A stretch of DNA of 49,905 nucleotides from JADFRG01 sp036986135 (GTDB taxonomy: Bacteria; Chloroflexota; Anaerolineae; Anaerolineales; E44-bin32): NCBI GenBank assembly GCA_036986135.1, contig BTQZ01000015.1, forward strand, positions 1 to 49,905. Direction: 5' to 3'. Positions within the stretch are counted from its first letter, which is position 1. Every line of letters begins with the position of its first letter. Of this stretch, positions 8,521 to 17,511 are shown piece after piece. The position numbers and the translations under genes were made by a program. The notes below the pieces were generated by a model. That model did no database searches. It saw nothing but the letters and a program-made list of their open reading frames with translations, and had not been told where the DNA came from.

Positions 8521-9657
8521 CTACGGGAGCACCAACTCCTGATAGTTCTCGGGCGTGATCACGGTGAAGCTCGCCTTGGGATAGGCCCTGGCCCACTCCG
8601 GGGGCGGCTTGATGGTCTTGCTCTGCGACCATTTGAATTCATATCCATCAAGCCGACGGCCTCGCTCCTCGACCAAGTCGATCTCCTGCTGGGAGTAAGT
8701 GCGCCAGAAGTAGAGATTGGCAGCCTCGGCAATATAGGTCAGGTACTTGATGCGTTCCATCACCATGAAGTTTTCCCAGAGCGCTCCCACATCATCGCGC
8801 TGGTCGAGGCGGTTGAATTGGGCGATCACTGCGTTGCGAATCCCGTTGTCGTAAAAGAAATACTTGGAATTTCGCGTGACCTCTTTGCGCAAATTGCGAC
8901 TAAAACCATCCAATCGATAAAGCACAAAGGATTTTTCCAACAAGTCGAGGTAGCGCCCCACGGTTTTTACATCAATCCCGAGAGACCGCGATAGCTCATT
9001 CTGTGAAACCTCACTGCCGATCTGGAAAGCAAGTAGCTTGAGGAGATCCCATATTGCTCGCGAACCTCTTACCCGATCGAAATCAAGGATGTCCTTCAGC
9101 AGGTACGAATTGGCTATTTCGCTTACAACCTCAATTCGGGCCTTACGCGTTTGCGCTGTGATAGCCTGGGGATAGGCGCCGAAGATGAGCCGCTGCTCGA
9201 GGCGCTGCTTGAGTTCAAAACGGTTATGGAGCGGTAGGAGCTCGTGCTGAGATAGGGGAAATAACGTTAGCGTTCGCTTGCGGCCGGTAAGCGGCTCGCC
9301 GAGTTGACCTGACAGATCGAATGACGAGGAGCCGGTGGCAATTACCCGAATTCCCCGGGGCTGATCCACAATAATCTTTAGGGCATGCCCAATGCTGGGC
9401 ACATATTGCGCTTCGTCGATTACGAAGAGTTCATATCCTTCCAGGTACTCCTGGATGAGCGTGACATCCCTCGAGCTCAAGAGTTGCTGTGTCGGGAGAT
9501 CATCACCCACAACAGACAAGGTTCTCCACTTTGTGTTGGATAAGTATTCGTGCAAGAGCGTGGTCTTCCCAACCCGGCGGGGGCCGTAGATGACCACCAC
9601 TTTGTTTGGTTCGAGATAAGCTTCTAGAGGCTCGTGGGCACGATGGATCATGACCAT
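8521..9657 (-). CDS. AAA_14 / DUF4143-type ATPase
   Basis: A 378-residue cytoplasmic protein. The N-terminal ATPase has Walker A GPRRVGKTTLL, Walker B ELFVIDEAQYVP and sensor-like IRVIATGSSSFDLSGQ with LTGRKRTLTLFPLSQHE. The C-terminal DUF4143 domain holds LGIDVKTVGRYLDLLEKSFVLYRLDGFSRNLRKE and a PD-(D/E)xK-like end, YFWRTYSQQEIDLVEERGRRLDGYEFKWS. The frame is open back to 9708, but those codons lie inside two palindromes, so I take ATG 9657 (or 9651). This family is widespread, usually solitary and of unsettled role. It lies between a restriction relic and an IS relic, so it is probably accessory. Confidence 0.82.
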   Translation of the reverse strand: MVMIHRAHEPLEAYLEPNKVVVIYGPRRVGKTTLLHEYLSNTKWRTLSVVGDDLPTQQLLSSRDVTLIQEYLEGYELFVIDEAQYVPSIGHALKIIVDQPRGIRVIATGSSSFDLSGQLGEPLTGRKRTLTLFPLSQHELLPLHNRFELKQRLEQRLIFGAYPQAITAQTRKARIEVVSEIANSYLLKDILDFDRVRGSRAIWDLLKLLAFQIGSEVSQNELSRSLGIDVKTVGRYLDLLEKSFVLYRLDGFSRNLRKEVTRNSKYFFYDNGIRNAVIAQFNRLDQRDDVGALWENFMVMERIKYLTYIAEAANLYFWRTYSQQEIDLVEERGRRLDGYEFKWSQSKTIKPPPEWARAYPKASFTVITPENYQELVLP

Positions 9658-9668
9658 AACATATGCCG

Positions 9669-9698
9669 ACTCCACAAGATTGTCAAACTTTGTGGAGT
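9669..9698. promoter_or_regulatory. Palindrome 1 upstream of DUF4143 ATPase
   Basis: ACTCCACAA (9669-9677) pairs perfectly with TTGTGGAGT (9690-9698) across 12 bases, 12 bases before the chosen ATG. It closely resembles palindrome 2, so the two may be tandem operators for a dimeric protein, perhaps autoregulatory. Confidence 0.5.
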
Positions 9699-9703
9699 TG
9701 TAT

Positions 9704-9729
9704 TCCATAAATTCATATTAGTTTATGGA
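9704..9729. promoter_or_regulatory. Palindrome 2 upstream of DUF4143 ATPase
   Basis: TCCATAAA (9704-9711) pairs with TTTATGGA (9722-9729) across 10 AT-rich bases. It shares the form TCCAyAA..TTrTGGA with palindrome 1, whose centre lies about 33 bases away. Confidence 0.5.
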
Positions 9730-9837
9730 GTTCTGATCCAATCTTATGCAGAGTTCGGCTCAGGCCTTACTCCATGAGCTTTGTGTCCGAAGCCCTCGAG
9801 TCGGCCCGCCAAATTGGCTGCGCCTCGCGGTCCGTGA

Positions 9838-9905
9838 TGAATGGTCCGATTGTCCGATGAGCGGTCGGTCTGAGACGTTGAATGGTCCGATTTTCTCATG
9901 AACGG
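9838..9905. repeat. Two imperfect 27-base direct repeats
   Basis: Copies at 9838-9864 and 9879-9905 both begin TGAATGGTCCGATT and end ATGA(G/A)CGG, with 4 differences in 27 positions and a period of 41. They lie in a 540-base stretch (9658-10194) that holds no other supported gene. Two copies are too few to call an array. Confidence 0.6.
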
Positions 9906-10194
9906 CGGGGCCACCGCGCGGCCCAAGTCTCAGAAGCCATCAACGCGGCGCTTGGAGATTGCGCCTTCGCCGAATTCTCTTGGCCTGTGTTAGCGCGGGG
10001 TCAGCAACCTGGCGCTATGGGTGTAGTCCCGAGTAGAAAGCCGAGTCGTGTGTAATAGCTTATTGGAGACCTTGGGCTACGCCAAGGACAGGCGGACACC
10101 GGCTCGGCGCTAAAAATCACATGAGGTAGCTCAACGGCGCAGCTCCCCGCTAAGAACGCGGGATCTGCGACAACTCGCAGCCGATTGTTATAAG

Positions 10195-11093
10195 TTTATG
10201 GAATTGGCACTCGCACCTGGCCGGCCAGCAGTTGGCGCAAGTGGTGGGCGCGATGCGGGCCCGCTGGCCCAAGGCCGCCGAGCACCTGACCCAGAGCGGC
10301 CTTGAGACCTTCGTGAGCGTCGCTGGTGACCAGCCGGACACCTGTCAGGCCGCGACGCACCAAACCGCGCAGGAAATCGAGCCAGCCTATCCTGGCCGGA
10401 CAGGCCAGGGAAAGCCTCCTCCTCGCTTGCTCCAAGCGCAAAACCGAGAATGTCCCGCTCACCGGTCTCTCGTACCCCAATGGCGATCACCATCGCCTGG
10501 CTGACGATGCGATGGTTCTGCCTGACCTTCATGTAGACGGCATCCAGCCACCCTGGACTGCTAGGGCAGGCAGGTAGGGATACTCGCCTTCCAACGGGCG
10601 ATTGCGGAAGCCCTCAACAGCCTCATCCAGCTCCTTGTACCCGAACTACGGGCACTTGCAGATCCGAGAGACTTTACCTTTGTCGATCCCCGTCAGTCCC
10701 AGCGCCTGCAGCAGGTCGTTTACTTTGCGGGTGCTCACCCCCTTGATGTAGGCCGTCTGCCTGTACCCGGCACGGGTGCACCACCGCCAGAAGCGCCTTT
10801 TCCGACCGCTTGCGAGGTTCCAGCAGACTGGGGAAGAAGGTCCCCTCCCGCAGCTTGGGAATGCTCAACGGGATCTCTCCCACTCGTGTCTCCCACATCC
10901 GTTCCCGGTAGCCATTTCGGCGTGCCTTGCGGCTGGGCGAGCGCTCGTACTTGGCGGCGCCGATTTGATCCTCGGCCTCCAGCTCAATGAGCATCTGCGT
11001 CAGCAGCTGCACGCCATCTCGAAGAAAATCACCATCCAAGTCCGCACCGATCTTGCGAAGGTAATCCAGAAGTGCAATAGTAGGGTCGGTCAT
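10195..11093 (-). pseudogene. Degraded, truncated IS256-family transposase
   Basis: Transposase-like protein text runs through several frames. From 11093 it reads LLDYLRKIGADLDGDFLRDG, QLLTQMLIELEAEDQIGAAKYERS, RRNGYRERMWETRVGEIPLSIPKLREGTFF and EKALLAVV. The frame then breaks. GVSTRKVNDLLQALGLTGIDKGKVSRICK and LDEAVEGFRNRPLEGEYPYL follow around 10770-10570 with an internal stop. KVRQNHRIVSQAMVIAIGVRETGE and LVTSDAHEGLKAALGQVL follow in further frames near 10500-10250. These are canonical IS256/Mutator-family segments in the right order. The last third of the usual 400 residues, including the final catalytic Glu region, is missing. It cannot make an active enzyme. Confidence 0.88.
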
Positions 11094-11190
11094 CGTGCTG
11101 CCTCCTTTGTGATGTGAAGATCACGCTAAGGAAGCACACGATGGCCATTTTGGCAAAGTGAATTTACACCACGTTATGAGACATTATCGT
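11094..11190 (-). mobile_element. Probable left end of the IS256-family relic
   Basis: On the minus strand GTGTAAATTCACTTTGCC precedes the transposase start, together with a good ribosome site (AAAGGAGGCAGCACG before ATG 11093). Such AT-rich leaders are usual at IS256-family ends. No matching inverted end is visible near 10195, which fits truncation. The outer boundary is approximate. Confidence 0.35.
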
Positions 11191-11376
11191 TCAGGACGGT
11201 ATCAGCCTGAAGGTAGGCCGTGTTTATTAGTCTACTCCGTGCGAGGGCGGCAGGGCAAAAGCCGGCAGGCGAACCAGGATAGAGGGAGCGGGTTGCGATC
11301 CTACCCGGGCGTGAGCCCACTCCACATTCGAATCCTAGCTGCAGGTTTGGGGAATATTCGAGAGCGGCCTGCCCAC

Positions 11377-11385
11377 TGCTATAAT
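11377..11385 (+). promoter_or_regulatory. Extended -10 promoter of tRNA-Val
   Basis: TGCTATAAT ends 11 bases before the mature tRNA start. No good -35 is visible, as expected for an extended -10 element. Confidence 0.65.
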
Positions 11386-11396
11386 TCTACAAAATT

Positions 11397-11470
<74 letters not shown>

Positions 11471-11671
11471 CTGTAGTCCACACGGCCAGGTCAATTGAGT
11501 AGCCGTTAGATTCGCGGGAAGCAGTTTAGCCTCTACGCTCCGACCACTTTCCACACGGTTGCTACCCTCTCTGAGCAATAAACGGATTTTGTCCGACCCA
11601 GAACTTAGTGGAGATAGAGTGTCTGTGATTGACGCGGATTAATCTTCTCTCGCCCCATGCAGATCACGACT

Positions 11672-13606
11672 TCAGACGCCCAACTGGTCCGCAACCCAAT
11701 CTAAGCCCAATCCCTCCAGCTTGGCGCGCTCGGGAACACCGGTCTTGACATCCCAGCCGCACATCGCGAAGTACCTGTCCAGCGCGGACTCGAACTGCTC
11801 GCGGTCAAGTTTCCAGCCGTCGCTCACGCCTCCCTTGAGCGGCTTAAATAACTTTTCGGGAAGCTTGTCTGCCTTGCGATCGAGACCCTCGCGGGCGTTG
11901 AAGGCGCGCATCATATTGATGCGCCGTTCGCCGACTGTCTGCAACTCTTGCAGGTCCACGTCCTCCCAGCCGGTGACGGCTCGCACCGTCTCGACCAACT
12001 CGGTGGGGCCATAAAGCTGCCAGGCCGGGCCGAACACAAACTGGCATAGATTCAGGCTGTCCAACGCGCTGTACATATGCTGCGTCGCCATCGTGAATCG
12101 GATTTTCTCGTCGCTCAACGAGCGGGGCTCTTGCGCCTCCCTGAAGCCCAGCTGGGCCAAGCGGTCAGCATAGGACTCGAAATTGCCCTCGATGGTCGGG
12201 TCGTGCTCGCTCGACTGGTGGTCTGCGCCGAAAGGATTCGTTGCGTAGATAATCGCCAGCGAGCGTTTGACTCTCGGCATATGGGCAGGTGCCTCTTGGC
12301 CTTTGGAGGTGATGAGGAACGCTTCCGTACCGCGCCCAATCTTTTTGGCGGCGCGTTCGGAACCCCCGGCCAGCAGATCGCCGAAGCCTTCGCGATTGGC
12401 GATCTTCTCGGTCAGCTTGACCATCGACTCTGCATTGCCCCAGGAGAGATCCAGTCCATCCGTGTCCTCGGCGGTCAGCTTGCCCTCGTTGAAGGCCTCG
12501 AACGCCCACGCGATAGTCGCCCCACAAGAGATGGTATCCATACCGTACATGTTGCATAACTGGCTGGCTTTGGCGATGGCAGCCAAGTCATCGATGCCAC
12601 AGTAGTTACCGAAGGTCGAGGTCGTTTCATATTCAGGCCCGCCGTAATGCGGATTGACCTTGTACGGCCCCTCGGTAATCTCAACTACGCGCTTGCAGCG
12701 TACGGTGCAGGCATAGCAGGTATCGCGCCCCTCGCGGTCTTGCCTGCCCTCGGCGGCGCCTTTCAGGATGGTGTCGTACATGGTGGTACCGTCGAGGGCC
12801 TCCCATTTATCGAACACGCCGCGGTTGTAATTCTGGGTCGGCAACGTGCCAGTCGACTGGTTCGCGCTGGTCCCCTCGGCGGTTCCGTATTTTGCCAGTC
12901 CAGCGATGTCGGAGTCTCCCAGATTGTTCGCCCCCCACTTGGCGAGTTTACTAAGTCCAGCTTTGTCAGCCACACTTGGGCGGTTATTTCCGCGAACGGC
13001 GACCGCTTTTAAGTTCTTGGAGCCCATCACCGCACCCATGCCGGTGCGCCCATTGGCGCGGTTGGACATGTTCATTATCGCGGCGAAGCGAACGCCCTTC
13101 TCCCCCGCGGGGCCAACCTGTAGGACCTCGACTTTATCGTCGCCCAGTTCTTCTTGAATGTCCGCTTCGACCTCGCCGGTGATCTTGCCCCATAGATGCG
13201 AGGCATCACGCAATTCGTACTGACCATCGTGAATCCACAGATAGACGGGGTGCTCAGCCTTGCCCTTAATTACGAGGGCATCAAAACCGCTGAACTTGAA
13301 CTCGGCGGGCCAGAAGCCACCACACTGCGAATCGCCGATTGCCCCGGTCAGTGGGGATTTGGCGGCCACGGTCATGCGACTCTGGCCTGAGATCGCCGTG
13401 CCGGTCAGAACGCTCAATGCCATCACCAGCACATTCTCAGGGCTTAGCGGTTCTATGCCGGCAGGCAGCTCTTTAAGCAGATAGTGCATCGCCAGCGCGC
13501 TGCCGCCCATGTATTTGCGATAGAACTCCTCGCCCGGTTCTTCAACGTTGAGCTGATCGCTGGCGAGGTCTACGTGCAGGATTTTTCTATGATAGCCATG
13601 GGGCAT
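11672..13606 (-). CDS. aor: Tungsten-type aldehyde:ferredoxin oxidoreductase
   Basis: A 644-residue member of the AOR family, which oxidises aldehydes to acids with ferredoxin using a bis-pterin tungsten (or molybdenum) cofactor and one [4Fe-4S] cluster. The N-terminal domain has YMGGSALAMHYLL and SRMTVAAKSPLTGAIGDSQCGG; NRANGRTGMGAVMGSKNLKA is the pterin-binding signature. Cluster ligands are visible as C297-x2-C300-x3-C304 (DTCYACTVRC) and C521 (LNLCQF). It starts 3 bases after a MoaD/ThiS-like gene and is the last gene of the 24-gene array. It probably disposes of an aldehyde made upstream, for instance by the HpcH aldolase; the substrate is not known. It implies anaerobic or low-oxygen metabolism. 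Confidence 0.95.
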   Translation of the reverse strand: MPHGYHRKILHVDLASDQLNVEEPGEEFYRKYMGGSALAMHYLLKELPAGIEPLSPENVLVMALSVLTGTAISGQSRMTVAAKSPLTGAIGDSQCGGFWPAEFKFSGFDALVIKGKAEHPVYLWIHDGQYELRDASHLWGKITGEVEADIQEELGDDKVEVLQVGPAGEKGVRFAAIMNMSNRANGRTGMGAVMGSKNLKAVAVRGNNRPSVADKAGLSKLAKWGANNLGDSDIAGLAKYGTAEGTSANQSTGTLPTQNYNRGVFDKWEALDGTTMYDTILKGAAEGRQDREGRDTCYACTVRCKRVVEITEGPYKVNPHYGGPEYETTSTFGNYCGIDDLAAIAKASQLCNMYGMDTISCGATIAWAFEAFNEGKLTAEDTDGLDLSWGNAESMVKLTEKIANREGFGDLLAGGSERAAKKIGRGTEAFLITSKGQEAPAHMPRVKRSLAIIYATNPFGADHQSSEHDPTIEGNFESYADRLAQLGFREAQEPRSLSDEKIRFTMATQHMYSALDSLNLCQFVFGPAWQLYGPTELVETVRAVTGWEDVDLQELQTVGERRINMMRAFNAREGLDRKADKLPEKLFKPLKGGVSDGWKLDREQFESALDRYFAMCGWDVKTGVPERAKLEGLGLDWVADQLGV

Positions 13607-13609
13607 TTC

Positions 13610-13927
13610 TCAATCTCCTTTACCTCTGGATTGATTTAGCAGCAGGGCGCCCATCCCGCCGCTAATCGATGAGGTTATCATCACCTGGTCGCCGTCCCGC
13701 AACCGGCGCGATTGGTCCGGCTCGTGATCGCCATTCACGCTCATCACCACCCTGCGTTTGATGTCAAGCTCTTCCAGGAGATCCGCCAGCGTAGTTCCTT
13801 CATCCAATTGCAGCACCGTCTTCCCCCTCGCCTCGGCGGGAAGCTTTTCACGCAGTATGGAATGAAGTTGCAGGTGAACTTCCAATGCCTTCTTCTCAGC
13901 CCAGCGCCGCGCCCACAACCTCCTCAA
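13610..13927 (-). CDS. MoaD/ThiS-family protein with residues after Gly-Gly
   Basis: A beta-grasp sulfur-carrier-like protein of up to 105 residues: VHLQLHSILREKLP, GTTLADLLEELDIKRRVVMSVNGD, LRDGDQVMITSSISGG. Such proteins deliver sulfur for molybdopterin or tungstopterin, and small MoaD homologues commonly accompany AOR genes. Normally the Gly-Gly is the very C-terminus. Here 14 residues (MGALLLNQSRGKGD) follow, and their codons also contain the AGGTAAAGGAGA ribosome site of AOR. Either a protease trims the tail or the protein does not act as a classical carrier. The frame opens at TTG 13927; TTG 13885 (LEVHLQLHS), after GAGAAGAAGG, is an equally plausible start. Confidence 0.75.
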   Translation of the reverse strand: MRRLWARRWAEKKALEVHLQLHSILREKLPAEARGKTVLQLDEGTTLADLLEELDIKRRVVMSVNGDHEPDQSRRLRDGDQVMITSSISGGMGALLLNQSRGKGD

Positions 13928-14330
13928 AAGCGGTCAGCGCTACGGCCATACCTGCTCGGTGGGGGCGAATCAGCATCCCATCAATGCAATTGCGCAGCGC
14001 AATGGGAGCACAGTGAAGAGACCCACGTCGAGCATATCCAGGAGCTTGCTGATCAGCAGGCGGGCTCGTCCAGTAGTTGATGTATGATCGGATCGGAGGG
14101 TCGCTCGTGAAGCACCAGTTTTCACAGTGCGGAGAAGCATTACGGATGCGGAGTGCTTCGCTCCGGCGCTATCGAAGAAGCACGCTACTGAAGTCGTCAC
14201 GCGCGATCCAGAAACCAGGCAATTCGAGAAACAAGTGTCCAATCATGGGCTCATTCAGTCTCTCGCACGTCAGTGTCCACCAGCGGGACGTACTATCACG
14301 CCTCTTCCAGTTAGAAATCCTTGGCGCAAA
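13928..14330 (-). other. 403-base gap without a supported gene
   Basis: Two overlapping minus-strand open stretches exist (one of 90 codons at 13970-14242, one ending at 13909 with MAVALTAFEEVVGAALG). Neither resembles a family I recognise and neither has a convincing start. It may be eroded coding sequence or a control region that lets the MoaD-AOR pair be transcribed separately from the genes upstream. Confidence 0.4.
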
Positions 14331-15101
14331 TTAGGGCCTCTCAGAGCGAACGACCTCTAGAAAGTCTTGCGTTGCCGGACGCAGCACTGCTTCTAAACTG
14401 GTCGCAATGTAGCGCGCCCCTCGATCTTGCCACTGCATGGCGATCGCCGGATCGCTGACGAATATTCCCAATTGCGGTTGAGCCCCAGCCACTGTATCCA
14501 CAACACGCTCGATCGCGGATTGCACTTTTGCGTGCTGGACCTGACCGGGGAATCCTAATGATTGGGACAGATCTGTCGGCCCGATAAAGACCACATCCAC
14601 CCCCTCCACGGCGACAATTTCCGAAATTCGGTCTACGGCAGCCGCGGTCTCGATGTGAATAATCACAAGCGTCTCGGCGTTCGCCTGCTGTATGTAATCG
14701 GTCAGCGGACCCTTCTGGCCATATCCCGACGCGCGCACGCCGGCTAGGCCACGAACGCCGCGTGGATGATATTTGACAGACTGTACAACCGCCTTGGCGT
14801 CATCTGCCGAGTTCACTACCGGGACCTGCGCGCCTTGCGCACCGGTGTCCATGAATCGCAAAATCACATGCGCTTGGTTGGTCGTCACCCTTACGATGGG
14901 TGTCGCACCGGACAGTTCGGCGGCGCGCACCATGTGCTCGCAGTCGCGCGGCTCTAAAGGCCCATGTTCGCCGTCAAAGACCAGAAAATCCCAGCCAAGG
15001 TGACCCAGCAATTCAATCAAACCGGCATCTGGATAACGCACGAAACAGCCGAAGGCTGTTTCACCTGCCTGGAGTTTGGCTTTAGTCTTGTTCGGATGCA
15101 T
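14331..15101 (-). CDS. HpcH/HpaI-family (2-keto-3-deoxy acid type) aldolase
   Basis: A 256-residue TIM-barrel class II aldolase. Family marks are KLQAGETAFGCFVRYPDAG at the start, GWDFLVFDGEHGPLEPRD with the catalytic His, GAQGAQVPVVNSADDAKAVV, KYHPRGVRGLAG, an IHIETAAAVDRISEI metal-ligand Glu, and VDVVFIGPTDLSQSLG with the metal Asp. Members cleave 2-keto-3-deoxy or 4-hydroxy-2-keto acids to pyruvate plus an aldehyde. An upstream in-frame ATG (15146) exists, but MHPNKTKAKLQ aligns with the usual family start. It overlaps the preceding SnoaL gene by about 20 bases. The aldehyde product could feed the neighbouring iron alcohol dehydrogenase or AOR. Confidence 0.88.
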   Translation of the reverse strand: MHPNKTKAKLQAGETAFGCFVRYPDAGLIELLGHLGWDFLVFDGEHGPLEPRDCEHMVRAAELSGATPIVRVTTNQAHVILRFMDTGAQGAQVPVVNSADDAKAVVQSVKYHPRGVRGLAGVRASGYGQKGPLTDYIQQANAETLVIIHIETAAAVDRISEIVAVEGVDVVFIGPTDLSQSLGFPGQVQHAKVQSAIERVVDTVAGAQPQLGIFVSDPAIAMQWQDRGARYIATSLEAVLRPATQDFLEVVRSERP

Positions 15102-16161
15102 CTTGCGCAGATTTCTCGATTGTCTCTGAGACGCTTGTGTTCGCATCCGGCGGATGTTCTCCGCTTATATCCCTGGCGTGCGCACTCGCATCCGGCGCAT
15201 AAAGCTGTTTCATCAAGGCGATTTCGTCGAACACGGTCCACTCTTCGACGAATTCACCGCCCCTTACTTGATGGTGGGAGATGCCCATAATACGAACTCG
15301 CTTGCCAGTCGGCTCCCCGTAAATTCCGGGGCCGGAATGGGTGCCCACCAGGCTCCAGCGGACGGCCGCGCGGTATCCCTCGACTTCACTACCGTTCCAG
15401 TATAGATGGTCGATTGTCATCTTTGCGTCGGGGAACATACCAAGCATCGAAAGCAGGAATGCCTTGTATTCACGCGAGTTTTCAAACTCGCGGCCGGAAG
15501 CCGTGTGGCAAAGATAATCCTCACTAAAGGATGAGTGTATCCGGTCCAGGCGTCGCCAGTTCCAAATCTCGTGGTAGCTGCGCCTCACGAAATCCTCGAT
15601 GTCGAAATCGCCGGTCGGCTCGGGAGGCAGCGCTTCCGGCGTCGTCTGACCGAGCACGCGGTCGATTTCGCCATGAGTAGGCTGCAGGAAATCCTGCTGC
15701 GCCGAGTTTGCCGCAATTTCCTGCGCGTCGAAGCCGAGTTGCCGCACGAGATTCAGCTCGTCGCGGACAAGCCATTCTTCGACGATGCGGTTATCTTTGA
15801 CAAAGCAATTGGCGATCGCACGCCAGACCACCTGGCGCCCCGTCGGCGGTCCGTAGTCGCTGTAACCGGTGTTGTGTCCCTCGCTTGTGATGCGGTGAGA
15901 CGTGTGATAGCCGTCCCTATCATTCCCAACCCAGATCACGTCATCCGCGTGCAGTTCTCGATCCGGGAACGCGGACAAAAGCTTTAGCGTACCGGCGACC
16001 ACTTCCTCCCGGCCATAGCTTAGGCCACTGGGGGTATGGACAGAGCAATTGGGTTGGTAATAGTCGTAGATGAACCCGACACCGGTCTCTTCCCAGATTT
16101 TGTGTGTGATCTTGACTATGTAATCGACGATATCAACAAACTCGTCGTCAAAGCCATCCAT
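15082..16161 (-). CDS. Double SnoaL/NTF2-like domain protein A
   Basis: A 359-residue cytoplasmic protein with two tandem NTF2-like (SnoaL-type, ester-cyclase-annotated) cone domains, about residues 1-150 and 180-335. Each ends in the shared motif E-E-W-x3-D-x6-Q: EEWLVRDELNLVRQ and EEWTVFDEIALMKQ. The Asp corresponds in position to the general base of SnoaL. GHNTGYSDYGPPTGRQV and GTHSGPGIYGEPTGKRV are the equivalent central strands of each domain. The open frame reaches back to 16497, but that part is the antisense of the alcohol dehydrogenase, and AAGGAAAG precedes ATG 16161. It is most similar to protein E at 19622. The reaction is unknown; family precedents are cyclases, dehydratases, isomerases and epoxide hydrolases. 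Confidence 0.82.
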   Translation of the reverse strand: MDGFDDEFVDIVDYIVKITHKIWEETGVGFIYDYYQPNCSVHTPSGLSYGREEVVAGTLKLLSAFPDRELHADDVIWVGNDRDGYHTSHRITSEGHNTGYSDYGPPTGRQVVWRAIANCFVKDNRIVEEWLVRDELNLVRQLGFDAQEIAANSAQQDFLQPTHGEIDRVLGQTTPEALPPEPTGDFDIEDFVRRSYHEIWNWRRLDRIHSSFSEDYLCHTASGREFENSREYKAFLLSMLGMFPDAKMTIDHLYWNGSEVEGYRAAVRWSLVGTHSGPGIYGEPTGKRVRIMGISHHQVRGGEFVEEWTVFDEIALMKQLYAPDASAHARDISGEHPPDANTSVSETIEKSAQDASEQD

Positions 16162-16190
16162 AGATTGCTTTCCTTTCGCACCCTTTCTTG

Positions 16191-17342
16191 CTAATGCAGC
16201 GCTGAACTGAACAGAGCGGCAAACCCATCCGCGTCGATCGGCCGCGGGTTGGTTGGCGTACAGCCATCCACCACACAAATTTCCGCTAGTTCTGGTAGAT
16301 CGGCTTCTCGGAAACCCAGCGAACGCAAGTCGTCGCGGATGTCCAAATCTGCGAGCAGCGTGCGCAACGCACCCACCACCGAATTGGCTGCTGCTTCGTC
16401 CGACATGCCGTTCGTATTGGTGCCCAGCATGCGCGAAACCTGGGCACATTTTTCCGGTTCGGCGGGCACGTTGTAGCCAATTCCGTAGGGGAAACACACA
16501 GCAATACTCAGGCCGTGCGGCACATCGTAGTAGCCACCTAAAGTCTGCGCCAGCGAATGCACAATGCCCAATCCGGCGCTGGAGCAGGCAATGACGGCAA
16601 TCGTGCTCGCCAGAAGCATGTTGCCACGCGCCTCCAGATTGTCACCGTGCGTGTACACCACGCGCAAGTTGTCGGCGGCCAACCGGATGGCTTTCTCAGC
16701 CAGTGCATCCGAGATTGGGTTCGCCAGGGTGGCAATATAAGCTTCGATGGCATGGCTCAAGGCATCTATGCCGGTTTGCGCGGTGAGTGTTCGCGGCAGA
16801 CCGAGTGTGAGCTTGGGATCAACCACCGCAACGGCCGGTTGAATGGATGCACCATACAAAGCTCGTTTTAGTTTGTCCTCGGATAGATTAATCATCGCGG
16901 CGCGGCTCACTTCGGCGCCGGTCCCCGCCGTTGTGGGCACACATATCACAGGCAGCGGCGTATTCGGCCAGGCATCCAGAATTTCGATATAGCTTTCAAG
17001 AGGCCCATCATTGGTGCTCATTATGGCGATGCCCTTGGCGGCATCCATCGGACTGCCGCCGCCTAAACCAATGATGACGTCGGCCCGATGATCTCTGGCG
17101 GACTGAGCGCCTTGCAGAACGGTTGTGTCCTTTGGATTCGGTTCGATTCCATCAAAAACAGCGACGTCAATTCCGGCATCTATCATCGGTTGCATGACTC
17201 TTTCTAGCAGACCGGCTTGGATGATGCCCTTGTCCGTCACCAGCAGCGCCCTCCCCACGCCCAGGTCGGTGGCTTCTTCTCCAAGCTTCTCAACCGCATC
17301 ATCGCCAAAGACCACTTTGGTGTTGGCTTGAAAATCGAACAT
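16191..17342 (-). CDS. Iron-containing alcohol dehydrogenase
   Basis: A 383-residue group III alcohol dehydrogenase. The NAD(P)-binding half carries the fingerprint VIIGLGGGSPMDAAKGIAI. VPTTAGTGAEVSRAA leads to the metal site: Asp in TGIDALSHAIEAY with its His, then His residues in GIVHSLAQTLGG and VPHGLSIAVCFPYG. Ligands appear intact. Relatives include lactaldehyde reductase and 1,3-propanediol dehydrogenase. It lies between SnoaL genes (17512 and 15082) in the same direction, with GGAGAATAAG before its ATG. It probably reduces an aldehyde or oxidises an alcohol from this pathway. Confidence 0.93.
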   Translation of the reverse strand: MFDFQANTKVVFGDDAVEKLGEEATDLGVGRALLVTDKGIIQAGLLERVMQPMIDAGIDVAVFDGIEPNPKDTTVLQGAQSARDHRADVIIGLGGGSPMDAAKGIAIMSTNDGPLESYIEILDAWPNTPLPVICVPTTAGTGAEVSRAAMINLSEDKLKRALYGASIQPAVAVVDPKLTLGLPRTLTAQTGIDALSHAIEAYIATLANPISDALAEKAIRLAADNLRVVYTHGDNLEARGNMLLASTIAVIACSSAGLGIVHSLAQTLGGYYDVPHGLSIAVCFPYGIGYNVPAEPEKCAQVSRMLGTNTNGMSDEAAANSVVGALRTLLADLDIRDDLRSLGFREADLPELAEICVVDGCTPTNPRPIDADGFAALFSSALH

Positions 17343-17511
17343 CTTATTCTCCAGGTTGATAATGCGGACGCAGCCTTTCTGTAATCACGGGGCAGAGACG
17401 CGCTCGCAATCGTTCCTGTCACCCGATAGCCAGCCCACGATAAATACGCTGTAAATCTGCTCATGCGCTAAAGCAGCAATCGTGCGGTTTAGAATTGGAA
17501 ACGGTTGCCTT

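Noticed and set aside
9838..9905. CRISPR array
   Set aside because: There are only two imperfect repeats, the spacer is 14 bases, and no cas genes are present.
13970..14242. 90-codon frame upstream of the MoaD-like gene
   Set aside because: It competes with another open frame, lacks a ribosome site and has no recognisable motif.
15082..16497. Longer start for SnoaL protein A, adding 112 N-terminal residues
   Set aside because: The extra part is antisense to the C-terminus of the iron alcohol dehydrogenase and looks like no protein; ATG 16161 has a ribosome site and a family-like N-terminus.
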